Source: Loxodes magnus (taxonomy: Eukaryota > Ciliophora > Karyorelictea > Loxodida > Loxodidae). Taken from it: a stretch of 64,000 nucleotides of DNA. The position numbers and the translations under genes were made by a program. Of this stretch, positions 22,941 through 35,187 are shown in pieces. The stretch spans positions 1,896,826 to 1,960,825 of the forward strand of contig CAMPDV010000009.1 of the NCBI GenBank assembly GCA_946699065.1, in the 5' to 3' direction. Each line of letters starts with the position of its first letter. The first letter of the stretch is position 1. The notes below the pieces were generated by a model, which ran no database searches, was not told the DNA's origin, and worked only from the letters and a program-made list of their open reading frames with translations.

Positions 22941-25900
22941 TTTAATTTTATTAATAAATTTTTTATAGTTGTGATTATAGATTCCCTATGCAAGTTAAGT
23001 CTAAGCTAAGATTCAATTAATTGCTTTTTGTAGAACTAAATAGATTTTAAGAATGTTCTAAGATTATGTTGATTTTACTTTTTTAAATAAAATTTAGGAG
23101 AATAGGGTTTATGTTCTATTGGGTTACTAAAGCATTCTAAAGTTTCTCTATATCTTAGAAAGTTTTAAGATTTCTCCTTTACAAGTTTAGACTAAAGATT
23201 TTCTTTCCAAGGACTTAATTGACTGATTATGTAATTTATCTTATATTTATTCCCTTTAGATTGAACCATCAATGCTAGTAGGACTTAAGTAAATGTCTTA
23301 TGATTGCAAATTAAAGCTCTTAATACTGTTCTTGACACCTCAGAGAAATTCCTTTATTACTATAATCTTATAGATTTTAATAATTTACTTAAAAGCTAGA
23401 TTTAAACATGTTTTATGGTTCTTTAAGGTTCTATATTTTGATAATAAAATTGAATTTAAAATTAAAGAGTGAAATTTAAAGAATAAAGGGAGGTTGAATC
23501 GTTAATGAATAGCTACAACAAATAATTATGATTAAAAACTGAAGAGAAAACTCAAGCTAAAGAAAGAGAAGTAAAAATGGACTAAAGATGACTTAATTGG
23601 GGTATCTAAGATTAAGAACTTTATCATGCGTAATATTCTTGAAACTTTAGTTAATGAATTAACTAGATTTTCTTAACTTTGCTATTTTGTTTATTGATGT
23701 GGAATCTTAAGCTAGCCTAATACTACATAGCAAGGGTATTTTGACGCAATATTTATCTCTCAAAGCCTCTTCTTTATGACTCACTCACCCTTGAAAAGCG
23801 TATGCTACTATAATATGGTTAAGCAACTATTAAGGCTTTAATTTTCTTCTAAAGTTTGGTATTCTAAAACTGACTAAAGAAGAAAAAGAGAAGATGATTC
23901 TGTAATAATCTCAAAGCTCAAGTCGATAAATTTAAGTTGAAATTTGCTTTTTTTAGTTCTGTTATTTAGTTAATAAAAATTGTTTCTATTCAAGAATTTA
24001 CTGATCAATAAATTCTTTGATTCAACTATTTATTCTTCCTAGGTTATTGACTGAAGTTCTAGAAATTTCCATTAATTTTAACGTATTCTTATCTTGCTAG
24101 CTTTGAATAGCTTAGCAATCTTAGTTTTCGTTTCTATATTTATTAGCCCTGAGCTATTCATTTTAAGTAAGCACGCTTACATTCTTATTGATCTTAGTCT
24201 TTATTCTCACAGTTTGTCGGAATGAAACATTTGTCTAAGTATTTATATACTCTGCTAAACTTCTTTCTGCTTTTACTATTCTTCTAAGAAGATGAGATGA
24301 ATCAAATTTTGCTTGGCAAATTTTTGGCAGACATCTACTCAATTAGCTAAAAGAATCTGCAAAGAAAGGCTATTCTCTTTAAAAATAAACTTCTTAAGTA
24401 GTCCTCCTATATCCAGGAAATATATACCTCTAATGACTTTCTTCTCTTGGTTTTTGATCGTTTCAGAGGTCATCTGTTTTTTTTGCTTGAAAAGTTAGAT
24501 TATTAATTATAAATCAAGGATAGTTAGTAAAGACACAATACCAAAAGTAAGATTTTCTCTTAATTAGATTTTTAATTTCCTCACGCCTACCAACATATTA
24601 ATGCCTTTTAACAGAAATTTTCTCTTCTTTTAATCTTCAAGAATCTAAATTTTTTCTTTACTTAGCTTATGAAAATGGACAACTAGTTAGATTTCTTAAA
24701 TTTCTATAAATCTATGATTCAAAAATTCTAATTTGTAATGTTCTCAAATTTTCTTGTAAAATACTTACAAGTTAGTACTAATTAATAAGAATTTTCTTTC
24801 CTAGATCAATTTTATAATGCTTAGTCTTTTTGTTTAATTTTAGCTCTTTTTAGCTTAGTTATCTTAGATATTTCAAAGTAACTATTTTATCAATTTTTTT
24901 CAATATCAAGTCTTGGATCCTGTAAAGTATTTTTTAAATCTTGCTTTAACTATTTTTCTGTTTATCTTCAATAAAATGATTGAGGCAATTAATTTCTGCT
25001 ATACTGGGTAAAATCTTTATTTCCTCAATAAGACTTAATCTGAGCTACCTATCTCAAAAAAGTTTAAAAAATACCCGGAGGAACTGAAGCTTTAGAATAA
25101 TGAGAGGATTACTTAAGTCTTAAAATGTTAAGTCAATCTTTAAGCTATAAATTGGTTCTTAGCACTCTTACTGAGGTTACTATACACTGTCTTACTAAAT
25201 ATCTTCATCTCTTAATTTTAATCTTATTTTGATTTTATGGGATAGAAGCTTCTAAAAGTCTATTAAATATCATTATCGTATTAGCTTACCTGGTTAATAA
25301 TTTAAGTAACTCTATGGTTTTTTTATATAATTTCCCTCAATCTTAAGATATTTTTATTTATAAAGTGAAAGTTAAATTAATGCATAAATAATGGTATTTA
25401 ATAACTTACATAAATAGTAATAAGATAAATTAATCTTTAGCTTAAAATAGTTATTAAATACTTGCTTAACCTTTGAGTTCAGCTTTTAAAGTTAATCAGC
25501 CAATTATTAATGTGTCTACTAATAATCAGAGTACAGTTAAAATTAAAAGAGGTTTCATTTTAAGTAGTTTCTTTTGTTATTATTTCTAAATGATTTCCCT
25601 TAGTAGTTCAGCTTCATTAGTCTAATTCTTATATAGTTCTTATTGCATCTTGAAACTCTTAAATTAGTATCTAATATTAATTATTTAGCTCTTCTTTCGT
25701 TTGTTTTTTATATATTTACATTATTATTGAGCTTGCAAAATGATCTCATAGATATGCTTTAAAAATTATCTTTATTATTAAGAAAATGAGATAAAATTTC
25801 AGTTTTAAGGAGTATGCTTTGAGAAGTAATAAGTATTTAAAAAAGTGAAGCAGTAAAGTAAGAAAAGAAGATAGAATTTCAGTTTTAAGGAGTATGCTTT

Positions 25901-28768
25901 GAGAAGTAATAAGTATTTTGAAAAGTGAAGAGTAAAGTAAGAAAAGAAGAAAGAATTTCAGTTTTAAGTAGAATGCTTTGAGAAGTAATAAGTATTTAGA
26001 AAAGTGAAGAAGTAAAGTAAGAAAAGTAGCTAGAATTTCAGTTTTAAGTAGAATGCTTTGAGAAGTAATAAGTAATTAGAAAAGTGAAGAAGTAAAGTAA
26101 GAAAAGAAGATAGAATTTCAGTTTTAAGTAGTATGCTTTAAGAAGTAATAAGTATTTTGAAAAGTGAAGTGTAAAGTAAGAAAAGAAGATAGAATTTCAG
26201 TTTTAAGATGTATGTTTTGAAAAGTAATAAGTATTTTGAAAAGTGAAGAAGTAAAGTAAGAAAAGAAGATAGAATTTCAGTTTTAAGGAGTATGCTTTGA
26301 GAAGTAATAAGTATTTTGAAAAGTGAAGTGTAAAGTAATAAAACAAGATAGAATTTCAGTTTTAAGGAGTATGCTTTGAGAAGTAATAAGTATTTAGAAA
26401 AGTGAAGAAGTAAAGAAAGAAAAAAGATTTAAATATAGTTGTAAGGAGTATGCTTTGAGAAGTAATAAGTATTTTGAAAAGTGAAGAAGTAAAGTAAGAA
26501 AAGAAGATAGAATTTCAGTTTTAAGGAGTATGCTTTGAGAAGTAATAAGTATTTAAAAAAGTGAAGAACTAAAGTAAGAAAAGAAGATAGAATTTCAGTT
26601 TTAAGGAGTATGCTTTGAGAAGTAATAAGTATTTAAAAAAGTGAAGAACTAAAGTAAGAAAAGAAGATAGAATTTCAGTTTTAAGGAGTATGCTTTGAGA
26701 AGTAATAAGTATTTTGAAAAGTGAAGAAGTAAAGTAAGAAAAGAAGATAGAATTTCAGTTTTAAGGAGTATGCTTTGAGAAGTAATAAGTATTTTGTTAA
26801 GTGAAGAAGTAAAGTAAGAAAAGTAGCTAGAATTTCAGTTTTAAGGAGTATGCTTTGAGAAGTAATAAGTATTTAGAAAAGTGAAGAATTAAAGAAAGAA
26901 GAGAAGATTGAATTTCAGTTTTAAGGAGTATGCTTTGAGAAGTAATAAGTATTTTGAAAAGTGAAGTGTAAAGTAATAAAACAAGATAGAATTTCAGTTT
27001 TAAGGTGTATGCTTTGAGAAGTAATAAGTATTTTGAAAAGTGAAGTGTAAAGTAATAAAACAAGATTGAATTTCAGTTTTAAGAAGTATGCTTTGAGAAG
27101 TAATAAGTATTTTGAAAAGTGAAGAATTAAAGTAAGAAAAGAAGATTGAATTTAAGTTTTAAAGAGTATGCTTTGAGAAGTAATAAGTATTTTGAAAAGT
27201 GAAGAATTAAAGTAAGAAAAGAAGATAGAGATTAAGTTTTAAAGAGTATGCTTTGAGAAGTAATAAGTATTTTGAAAAGTGAAGAATTAAAGTAAGAAAA
27301 GAAGATAGAATTTAAGTTTTATAAGTATGCTTTGAGAAGTAATAAGTATTTTGAAAAGTGAAGAATTAAAGTAAGAAAAGAAGATAGAATTTGAGTTTTA
27401 AAGAGTATGCTTTGAGAAGTAATAAGTATTTTGAAAAGTGAAGAAGTAAAGTAAGAAAAGAAGATAGAGATTAAGTTTTAAAGAGTATGCTTTGAGAAGT
27501 AATAAGTATTTTGAAAAGTGAAGAATTAAAGTAAGAAAAGATGATAGAATTTAAGTTTTAAGGAGTATGCTTTGAGAAGTAATAAGTATTTAAAAAAGTG
27601 AAGAACTAAAGTAAGAAAAGAAGATAGAATTTGAGTTTTAAAGAGTATGCTTTGAGAAGTAATAAGTATTTTGAAAAGTGAAGAAGTAAAGTAAGAAAAG
27701 AAGATAGAATTTCAGTTTTAAGGAGTATGCTTTGAGAAGTAATAAGTATTTTGAAAAGTGAAGAATTAAAGTAAGAAAAGAAGATAGAATTTGAGTTTTA
27801 AAGAGTATGCTTTGAGAAGTAATAAGTATTTTGAAAAGTGAAGAAGTAAAGTAAGAAAAGAAGATAGAGATTAAGTTTTAAAGAGTATGCTTTGAGAAGT
27901 AATAAGTATTTTGAAAAGTGAAGAATTAAAGTAAGAAAAGATGATAGAATTTAAGTTTTAAGGAGTATGCTTTGAGAAGTAATAAGTATTTAAAAAAGTG
28001 AAGAACTAAAGTAAGAAAAGAAGATAGAATTTCAGTTTTAAGGAGTATGCTTTGAGAAGTAATAAGTATTTTGAAAAGTGAAGAAGTAAAGTAAGAAAAG
28101 AAGATAGAATTTCAATTTTAAGGAGTATGCTTTGAGAAGTAATAAGTATTTAGAAAAGTGAAGAAGTAAAGTAAGAAAAGTAGCTAGAATTTCAGTTTTA
28201 AGAATAATGCTTTGAGAAGTAATAAGTATTTTGAAAAGTGAAGAATTAAAGTAAGAAAAGAAGATAGAATTTAAGTTTTAAGGTGTATGCTTTGAGAAGT
28301 AATAAGTATTTTGAAAAGTGAAGTGTAAAGTAATAAAACAAGATAGAATTTCAGTTTTAAGGTGTATGCTTTGAGAAGTAATAAGTATTTTGAAAAGTGA
28401 AGTGTAAAGTAATAAAACAAGATAGAATTTCAGTTTTAAGGAGTATGCTTTGAGAAGTATTAAGTATTTTGAAAAGAGAAGCAGTAAAGTAAGAAAACAA
28501 GATAGAATTTCAGTTTTAAGAAGTATGCTTTGAGAAGTAATAAGTATTTTGTTAAGTGAAGAAGTAAAGTAAGAAAAGAAGATAGAATTTCAGTTTTAAG
28601 GAGTATGCTTTGAGAAGTAATAAGTATTTAGAAAAGTGAAGAAGTAAAGAAAGAAGAGAAGATTGAATTTCAGTTTTAAGGAGTAAGCTTAGAGAAGTAA
28701 TAAGTATTTAGAAAAGTGAAGAAGTAAAGAAAGAAAAAAGATTTAAATATAGTTGTAAGGAGTATGCT

Positions 28769-31700
28769 TTAAGAAGTAATAAGTATTTTGAAAAGTGAAG
28801 TGTAAAGTAAGAAAAGAAGATAGAATTTCAGTTTTAAGGTGTATGTTTTGAAAAGTAATAAGTATTTTGAAAAGTGAAGAAGTAAAGTAAGAAAAGAAGA
28901 TAGAATTTCAGTTTTAAGGAGTATGCTTTGAGAAGTAATAAGTATTTTGAAAAGTGAAGTGTAAAGTAATAAAACAAGATAGAATTTCAATTTTAAGGAG
29001 TATGCTTTGAGAAGTAATAAGTATTTAGAAAAGTGAAGAAGTAATGTAAGAAAAGAAGATAGAATTTAAGTTTTAAAGAGTATGCTTTGAGAAGTAATAA
29101 GTATTTAGAAAAGTGAAGAATTAAAGTAAGAAAAGAAGATAGAATTTCAGTTTTAAGGAGTATGCTTTGAGAAGTAATAAGTATTTAGAAAAGTGAAGAA
29201 GTAAAGTAAGAAGAGAAGATTGAATTTCAGTTTTAAGGAGTAAGCTTAGAGAAGTAATAAGTATTTAGAAAAGTGAAGAAGTAAAGAAAGAAAAAAGATT
29301 TAAATATAGTTGTAAGGAGTATGCTTTGAGAAGTAATAAGTATTTTGAAAAGTGAAGCAGTAAAGTAATAAAAGAAGATTGAATTTCAGTTTTAAGGAGT
29401 ATGCTTTGAGAAGTAATAAGTATTTAGAAAAGTGAAGAATTAAAGAAAGAAGAGAAGATTGAATTTCAGTTTTAAGGAGTATGCTTTGAGAAGTAATAAG
29501 TATTTAAAAAAGTGAAGAATTAAAGTAAGAAAAGAAGATAGAATTTAAGTTTTAAGAAGTATGCTTTGAGAAGTAATAAGTATTTAGAAAAGTGAAGAAT
29601 TAAAGTAAGAAAAGAAGATAGAATTTGAGTTTTAAAGAGTATGCTTTGAGAGTAATAAGTATTTTGAAAAGAAGAAGTAAAGTAAGAAAAGAAGATAGAA
29701 TTTCAGTTTTAAAGAGTATGCTTTGAGAAGTAATAAGTATTTTGAAAAGTGAAGTGTAAAGTAATAAAACAAGATAGAATTTCAGTTTTAAGGAGTATGC
29801 TTTGAGAAGTAATAAGTATTTAGAAAAGTGAAGAAGTAATGTAAGAAAAGAAGATAGAATTTAAGTTTTAAAGAGTATGCTTTGAGAAGTAATAAGTATT
29901 TAGAAAAGTGAAGAATTAAAGTAAGAAAAGAAGATAGAATTTCAGTTTTAAGGAGTATGCTTTGAGAAGTAATAAGTATTTAGAAAAGTGAAGAAGTAAA
30001 GTAAGAAGAGAAGATTGAATTTCAGTTTTAAGGAGTAAGCTTAGAGAAGTAATAAGTATTTAGAAAAGTGAAGAAGTAAAGAAAGAAAAAAGATTTAAAT
30101 ATAGTTGTAAGGATTATGCTTTGAGAAGTAATAAGTATTTTGAAAAGTGAAGCAGTAAAGTAAGAAAAGAAGATAGAATTTCAGTTTTAAGGAGTATGCT
30201 TTGAGAAGTAATAAGTATTTAGAAAAGTGAAGAATTAAAGAAAGAAGAGAAGATTGAATTTCAGTTTTAAGGAGTATGCTTTGAGAAGTAATAAGTATTT
30301 TGAAAAGTGAAGTGTAAAGTAATAAAACAAGATAGAATTTCAGTTTTAAGGTGTATGCTTTGAGAAGTAATAAGTATTTTGAAAAGTGAAGTGTAAAGTA
30401 ATAAAACAAGATTGAATTTCAGTTTTAAGAAGTATGCTTTGAGAAGTAATAAGTATTTAGAAAAGTGAAGAAGTAATGTAAGAAAAGAAGATAGAATTTA
30501 AGTTTTAAAGAGTATGCTTTGAGAAGTAATAAGTATTTAGAAAAGTGAAGAATTAAAGTAAGAAAAGAAGATAGAATTTCAGTTTTAAGGAGTATGCTTT
30601 GAGAAGTAATAAGTATTTAGAAAAGTGAAGAAGTAAAGTAAGAAGAGAAGATTGAATTTCAGTTTTAAGGAGTAAGCTTAGAGAAGTAATAAGTATTTAG
30701 AAAAGTGAAGAAGTAAAGAAAGAAAAAAGATTTAAATATAGTTGTAAGGAGTATGCTTTGAGAAGTAATAAGTATTTTGAAAAGTGAAGCAGTAAAGTAA
30801 TAAAAGAAGATTGAATTTCAGTTTTAAGGAGTATGCTTTGAGAAGTAATAAGTATTTAGAAAAGTGAAGAATTAAAGAAAGAAGAGAAGATTGAATTTAA
30901 GTTTTAAGGAGTATGCTTTGAGAAGTAATAAGTATTTAAAAAAGTGAAGAATTAAAGTAAGAAAAGAAGATAGAATTTAAGTTTTAAGAAGTATGCTTTG
31001 AGAAGTAATAAGTATTTAGAAAAGTGAAGAATTAAAGTAAGAAAAGAAGATAGAATTTGAGTTTTAAAGAGTATGCTTTGAGAGTAATAAGTATTTTGAA
31101 AAGTGAAGTGTAAAGTAATAAAACAAGATAGAATTTCAGTTTTAAGGAGTATGCTTTGAGAAGTAATAAGTATTTTGAAAAGTGAAGTGTAAAGTAATAA
31201 AACAAGATAGAATTTCAGTTTTAAGGAGTATGCTTTGAGAAGTAATAAGTATTTAGAAAAGTGAAGAAGTAATGTAAGAAAAGAAGATAGAATTTAAGTT
31301 TTAAAGAGTATGCTTTGAGAAGTAATAAGTATTTAGAAAAGTGAAGAATTAAAGTAAGAAAAGAAGATAGAATTTCAGTTTTAAGGAGTATGCTTTGAGA
31401 AGTAATAAGTATTTAGAAAAGTGAAGAAGTAAAGTAAGAAGAGAAGATTGAATTTCAGTTTTAAGGAGTAAGCTTAGAGAAGTAATAAGTATTTAGAAAA
31501 GTGAAGAAGTAAAGAAAGAAAAAAGATTTAAATATAGTTGTAAGGATTATGCTTTGAGAAGTAATAAGTATTTTGAAAAGTGAAGCAGTAAAGTAAGAAA
31601 AGAAGATAGAATTTCAGTTTTAAGGAGTATGCTTTGAGAAGTAATAAGTATTTAGAAAAGTGAAGAATTAAAGAAAGAAGAGAAGATTGAATTTCAGTTT

Positions 31701-33369
31701 TAAGGAGTATGCTTTGAGAAGTAATAAGTATTTTGAAAAGTGAAGTGTAAAGTAATAAAACAAGATAGAATTTCAGTTTTAAGGTGTATGCTTTGAGAAG
31801 TAATAAGTATTTTGAAAAGTGAAGTGTAAAGTAATAAAACAAGATTGAATTTCAGTTTTAAGAAGTATGCTTTGAGAAGTAATAAGTATTTTGAAAAGTG
31901 AAGAATTAAAGTAAGAAAAGAAGATTGAATTTAAGTTTTAAAGAGTATGCTTTGAGAAGTAATAAGTATTTTGAAAAGTGAAGAATTAAAGTAAGAAAAG
32001 AAGATAGAGATTAAGTTTTAAAGAGTATGCTTTGAGAAGTAATAAGTATTTTGAAAAGTGAAGAATTAAAGTAAGAAAAGAAGATAGAATTTAAGTTTTA
32101 TAAGTATGCTTTGAGAAGTAATAAGTATTTTGAAAAGTGAAGAATTAAAGTAAGAAAAGAAGATAGAATTTGAGTTTTAAAGAGTATGCTTTGAGAAGTA
32201 ATAAGTATTTTGAAAAGTGAAGAAGTAAAGTAAGAAAAGAAGATAGAGATTAAGTTTTAAAGAGTATGCTTTGAGAAGTAATAAGTATTTTGAAAAGTGA
32301 AGAATTAAAGTAAGAAAAGATGATAGAATTTAAGTTTTAAGGAGTATGCTTTGAGAAGTAATAAGTATTTAAAAAAGTGAAGAACTAAAGTAAGAAAAGA
32401 AGATAGAATTTCAGTTTTAAGGAGTATGCTTTGAGAAGTAATAAGTATTTTGAAAAGTGAAGAAGTAAAGTAAGAAAAGAAGATAGAATTTCAATTTTAA
32501 GGAGTATGCTTTGAGAAGTAATAAGTATTTAGAAAAGTGAAGAAGTAAAGTAAGAAAAGTAGCTAGAATTTCAGTTTTAAGAATAATGCTTTGAGAAGTA
32601 ATAAGTATTTTGAAAAGTGAAGAATTAAAGTAAGAAAAGAAGATAGAATTTAAGTTTTAAGGTGTATGCTTTGAGAAGTAATAAGTATTTTGAAAAGTGA
32701 AGTGTAAAGTAATAAAACAAGATAGAATTTCAGTTTTAAGGTGTATGCTTTGAGAAGTAATAAGTATTTTGAAAAGTGAAGTGTAAAGTAATAAAACAAG
32801 ATAGAATTTCAGTTTTAAGGAGTATGCTTTGAGAAGTATTAAGTATTTTGAAAAGAGAAGCAGTAAAGTAAGAAAACAAGATAGAATTTCAGTTTTAAGA
32901 AGTATGCTTTGAGAAGTAATAAGTATTTTGTTAAGTGAAGAAGTAAAGTAAGAAAAGAAGATAGAATTTCAGTTTTAAGGAGTATGCTTTGAGAAGTAAT
33001 AAGTATTTAGAAAAGTGAAGAAGTAAAGAAAGAAGAGAAGATTGAATTTCAGTTTTAAGGAGTAAGCTTAGAGAAGTAATAAGTATTTAGAAAAGTGAAG
33101 AAGTAAAGAAAGAAAAAAGATTTAAATATAGTTGTAAGGAGTATGCTTTAAGAAGTAATAAGTATTTTGAAAAGTGAAGTGTAAAGTAAGAAAAGAAGAT
33201 AGAATTTCAGTTTTAAGGTGTATGTTTTGAAAAGTAATAAGTATTTTGAAAAGTGAAGAAGTAAAGTAAGAAAAGAAGATAGAATTTCAGTTTTAAGGAG
33301 TATGCTTTGAGAAGTAATAAGTATTTTGAAAAGTGAAGTGTAAAGTAATAAAACAAGATAGAATTTCAA
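28769..33369 (+). repeat. Long-range duplication inside the satellite (offset 4,379 bp)
   Basis: A run of distinctive monomers around 28,769-28,990 (including gtatgttttgaaaagtaat, a rare core variant) reappears identically at 33,148-33,369, an offset of 4,379 bp. Matching continues leftward to about 27,950/32,330. Further left the offset changes to about 4,780 (27,060 matches 31,841), indicating loss of about five monomers in one copy. Confidence 0.75.
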
Positions 33370-35187
33370 TTTTAAGGAGTATGCTTTGAGAAGTAATAAG
33401 TATTTAGAAAAGTGAAGAAGTAATGTAAGAAAAGAAGATAGAATTTCAGTTTTAAGTAGAATGCTTTGAGAAGTAATAAGTATTTAGAAAAGTGAAGAAG
33501 TAAAGAAAGAAGAGAAGATTGAATTTCAGTTTTAAGGAGTATGCTTTGAGAAGTAATAAGTATTTAGAAAAGTGAAGAAGTAAAGTAAGAAGAGAAGATT
33601 GAATTTCAGTTTTAAGGAGTAAGCTTAGAGAAGTAATAAGTATTTAGAAAAGTGAAGAAGTAAAGAAAGAAAAAAGATTTAAATATAGTTGTAAGGAGTA
33701 TGCTTTGAGAAGTAATAAGTATTTTGAAAAGTGAAGCAGTAAAGTAATAAAAGAAGATTGAATTTCAGTTTTAAGGAGTATGCTTTGAGAAGTAATAAGT
33801 ATTTAGAAAAGTGAAGAATTAAAGAAAGAAGAGAAGATTGAATTTCAGTTTTAAGGAGTATGCTTTGAGAAGTAATAAGTATTTAAAAAAGTGAAGAATT
33901 AAAGTAAGAAAAGAAGATAGAATTTAAGTTTTAAGAAGTATGCTTTGAGAAGTAATAAGTATTTAGAAAAGTGAAGAATTAAAGTAAGAAAAGAAGATAG
34001 AATTTGAGTTTTAAAGAGTATGCTTTGAGAAGTAATAAGTATTTTGAAAAGTGAAGAAGTAAAGTAAGAAAAGAAGATAGAATTTCAGTTTTAAGGAGTA
34101 TGCTTTGAGAAGTAATAAGTATTTTGAAAAGTGAAGTGTAAAGTAATAAAACAAGATAGAATTTCAGTTTTAAGGAGTATGCTTTGAGAAGTAATAAGTA
34201 TTTTGAAAAGTGAAGAATTAAAGTAAGAAAAGAAGATTGAATTTCAGTTTTAAGAAGTATGCTTTGAGAAGTAATAAGTATTTAAAAAAGTGAAGAATTA
34301 AAGTAAGAAAAGAAGATAGAATTTAAGTTTTAAGAAGTATGCTTTGAGAGTAATAAGTATTTTGAAAAGAAGAAGTAAAGTAAGAAAAGAAGATAGAATT
34401 TCAGTTTTAAAGAGTATGCTTTGAGAAGTAATAAGTATTTTGAAAAGTGAAGAAGTAAAGTAAGAAAAGAAGATAGAATTTCAGTTTTAAGGAGTATGCT
34501 TTGAGAAGTAATAAGTATTTTGAAAAGTGAAGTGTAAAGTAATAAAACAAGATAGAATTTCAGTTTTAAGGAGTATGCTTTGAGAAGTAATAAGTATTTA
34601 GAAAAGTGAAGAAGTAATGTAAGAAAAGAAGATAGAATTTAAGTTTTAAAGAGTATGCTTTGAGAAGTAATAAGTATTTAGAAAAGTGAAGAATTAAAGT
34701 AAGAAAAGAAGATAGAATTTCAGTTTTAAGGAGTATGCTTTGAGAAGTAATAAGTATTTAGAAAAGTGAAGAAGTAAAGTAAGAAGAGAAGATTGAATTT
34801 CAGTTTTAAGGAGTAAGCTTAGAGAAGTAATAAGTATTTAGAAAAGTGAAGAAGTAAAGAAAGAAAAAAGATTTAAATATAGTTGTAAGGATTATGCTTT
34901 GAGAAGTAATAAGTATTTTGAAAAGTGAAGCAGTAAAGTAAGAAAAGAAGATAGAATTTCAGTTTTAAGGAGTATGCTTTGAGAAGTAATAAGTATTTAG
35001 AAAAGTGAAGAATTAAAGAAAGAAGAGAAGATTGAATTTCAGTTTTAAGGAGTATGCTTTGAGAAGTAATAAGTATTTTGAAAAGTGAAGTGTAAAGTAA
35101 TAAAACAAGATAGAATTTCAGTTTTAAGGTGTATGCTTTGAGAAGTAATAAGTATTTTGAAAAGTGAAGTGTAAAGTAATAAAACAA
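30095..35187 (+). repeat. Three identical ~315-bp satellite blocks
   Basis: The blocks at 30,095-30,409, 31,528-31,842 and 34,873-35,187 share the same order of variants, including the rare gttgtaaggattatgc start. Spacings are 1,433 and 3,345 bp. A close but not identical relative is at 36,347-36,625. They mark segmental amplification events larger than a monomer. Confidence 0.75.

Larger units (their letters stand above)
18938..25780 (+). repeat. Long dispersed repeat, copy B (~6.8 kb)
   Basis: Second copy of the repeat at 3,100-10,290, in the same orientation. B contains two blocks absent from A (19,397-19,649; 22,462-22,940) and lacks four blocks present in A. In one ungapped 93-base block (25,119-25,211 versus 8,875-8,967) I counted 12 substitutions, 7 in one codon phase. 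That phase includes TGA in A opposite TGG in B at 25,153. A second block (~20,660-20,770) shows the same phase bias and another TGG/TGA pair (4,628 versus 20,736). So at least parts of an ancestral element were probably protein-coding. The reading strand is not certain and small indels break frames in between, so both copies look decayed. The right end is abrupt: the satellite starts where copy A continues. Confidence 0.8.

Noticed and set aside
3100-25780. Long open frames of several hundred codons on both strands of the 7-kb repeat copies
   Set aside because: With UAR as Gln and UGA as Trp nearly every frame is open, and overlapping plus and minus translations looked equally protein-like. 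Frames also do not stay aligned between A and B because of small indels, so no CDS is called.
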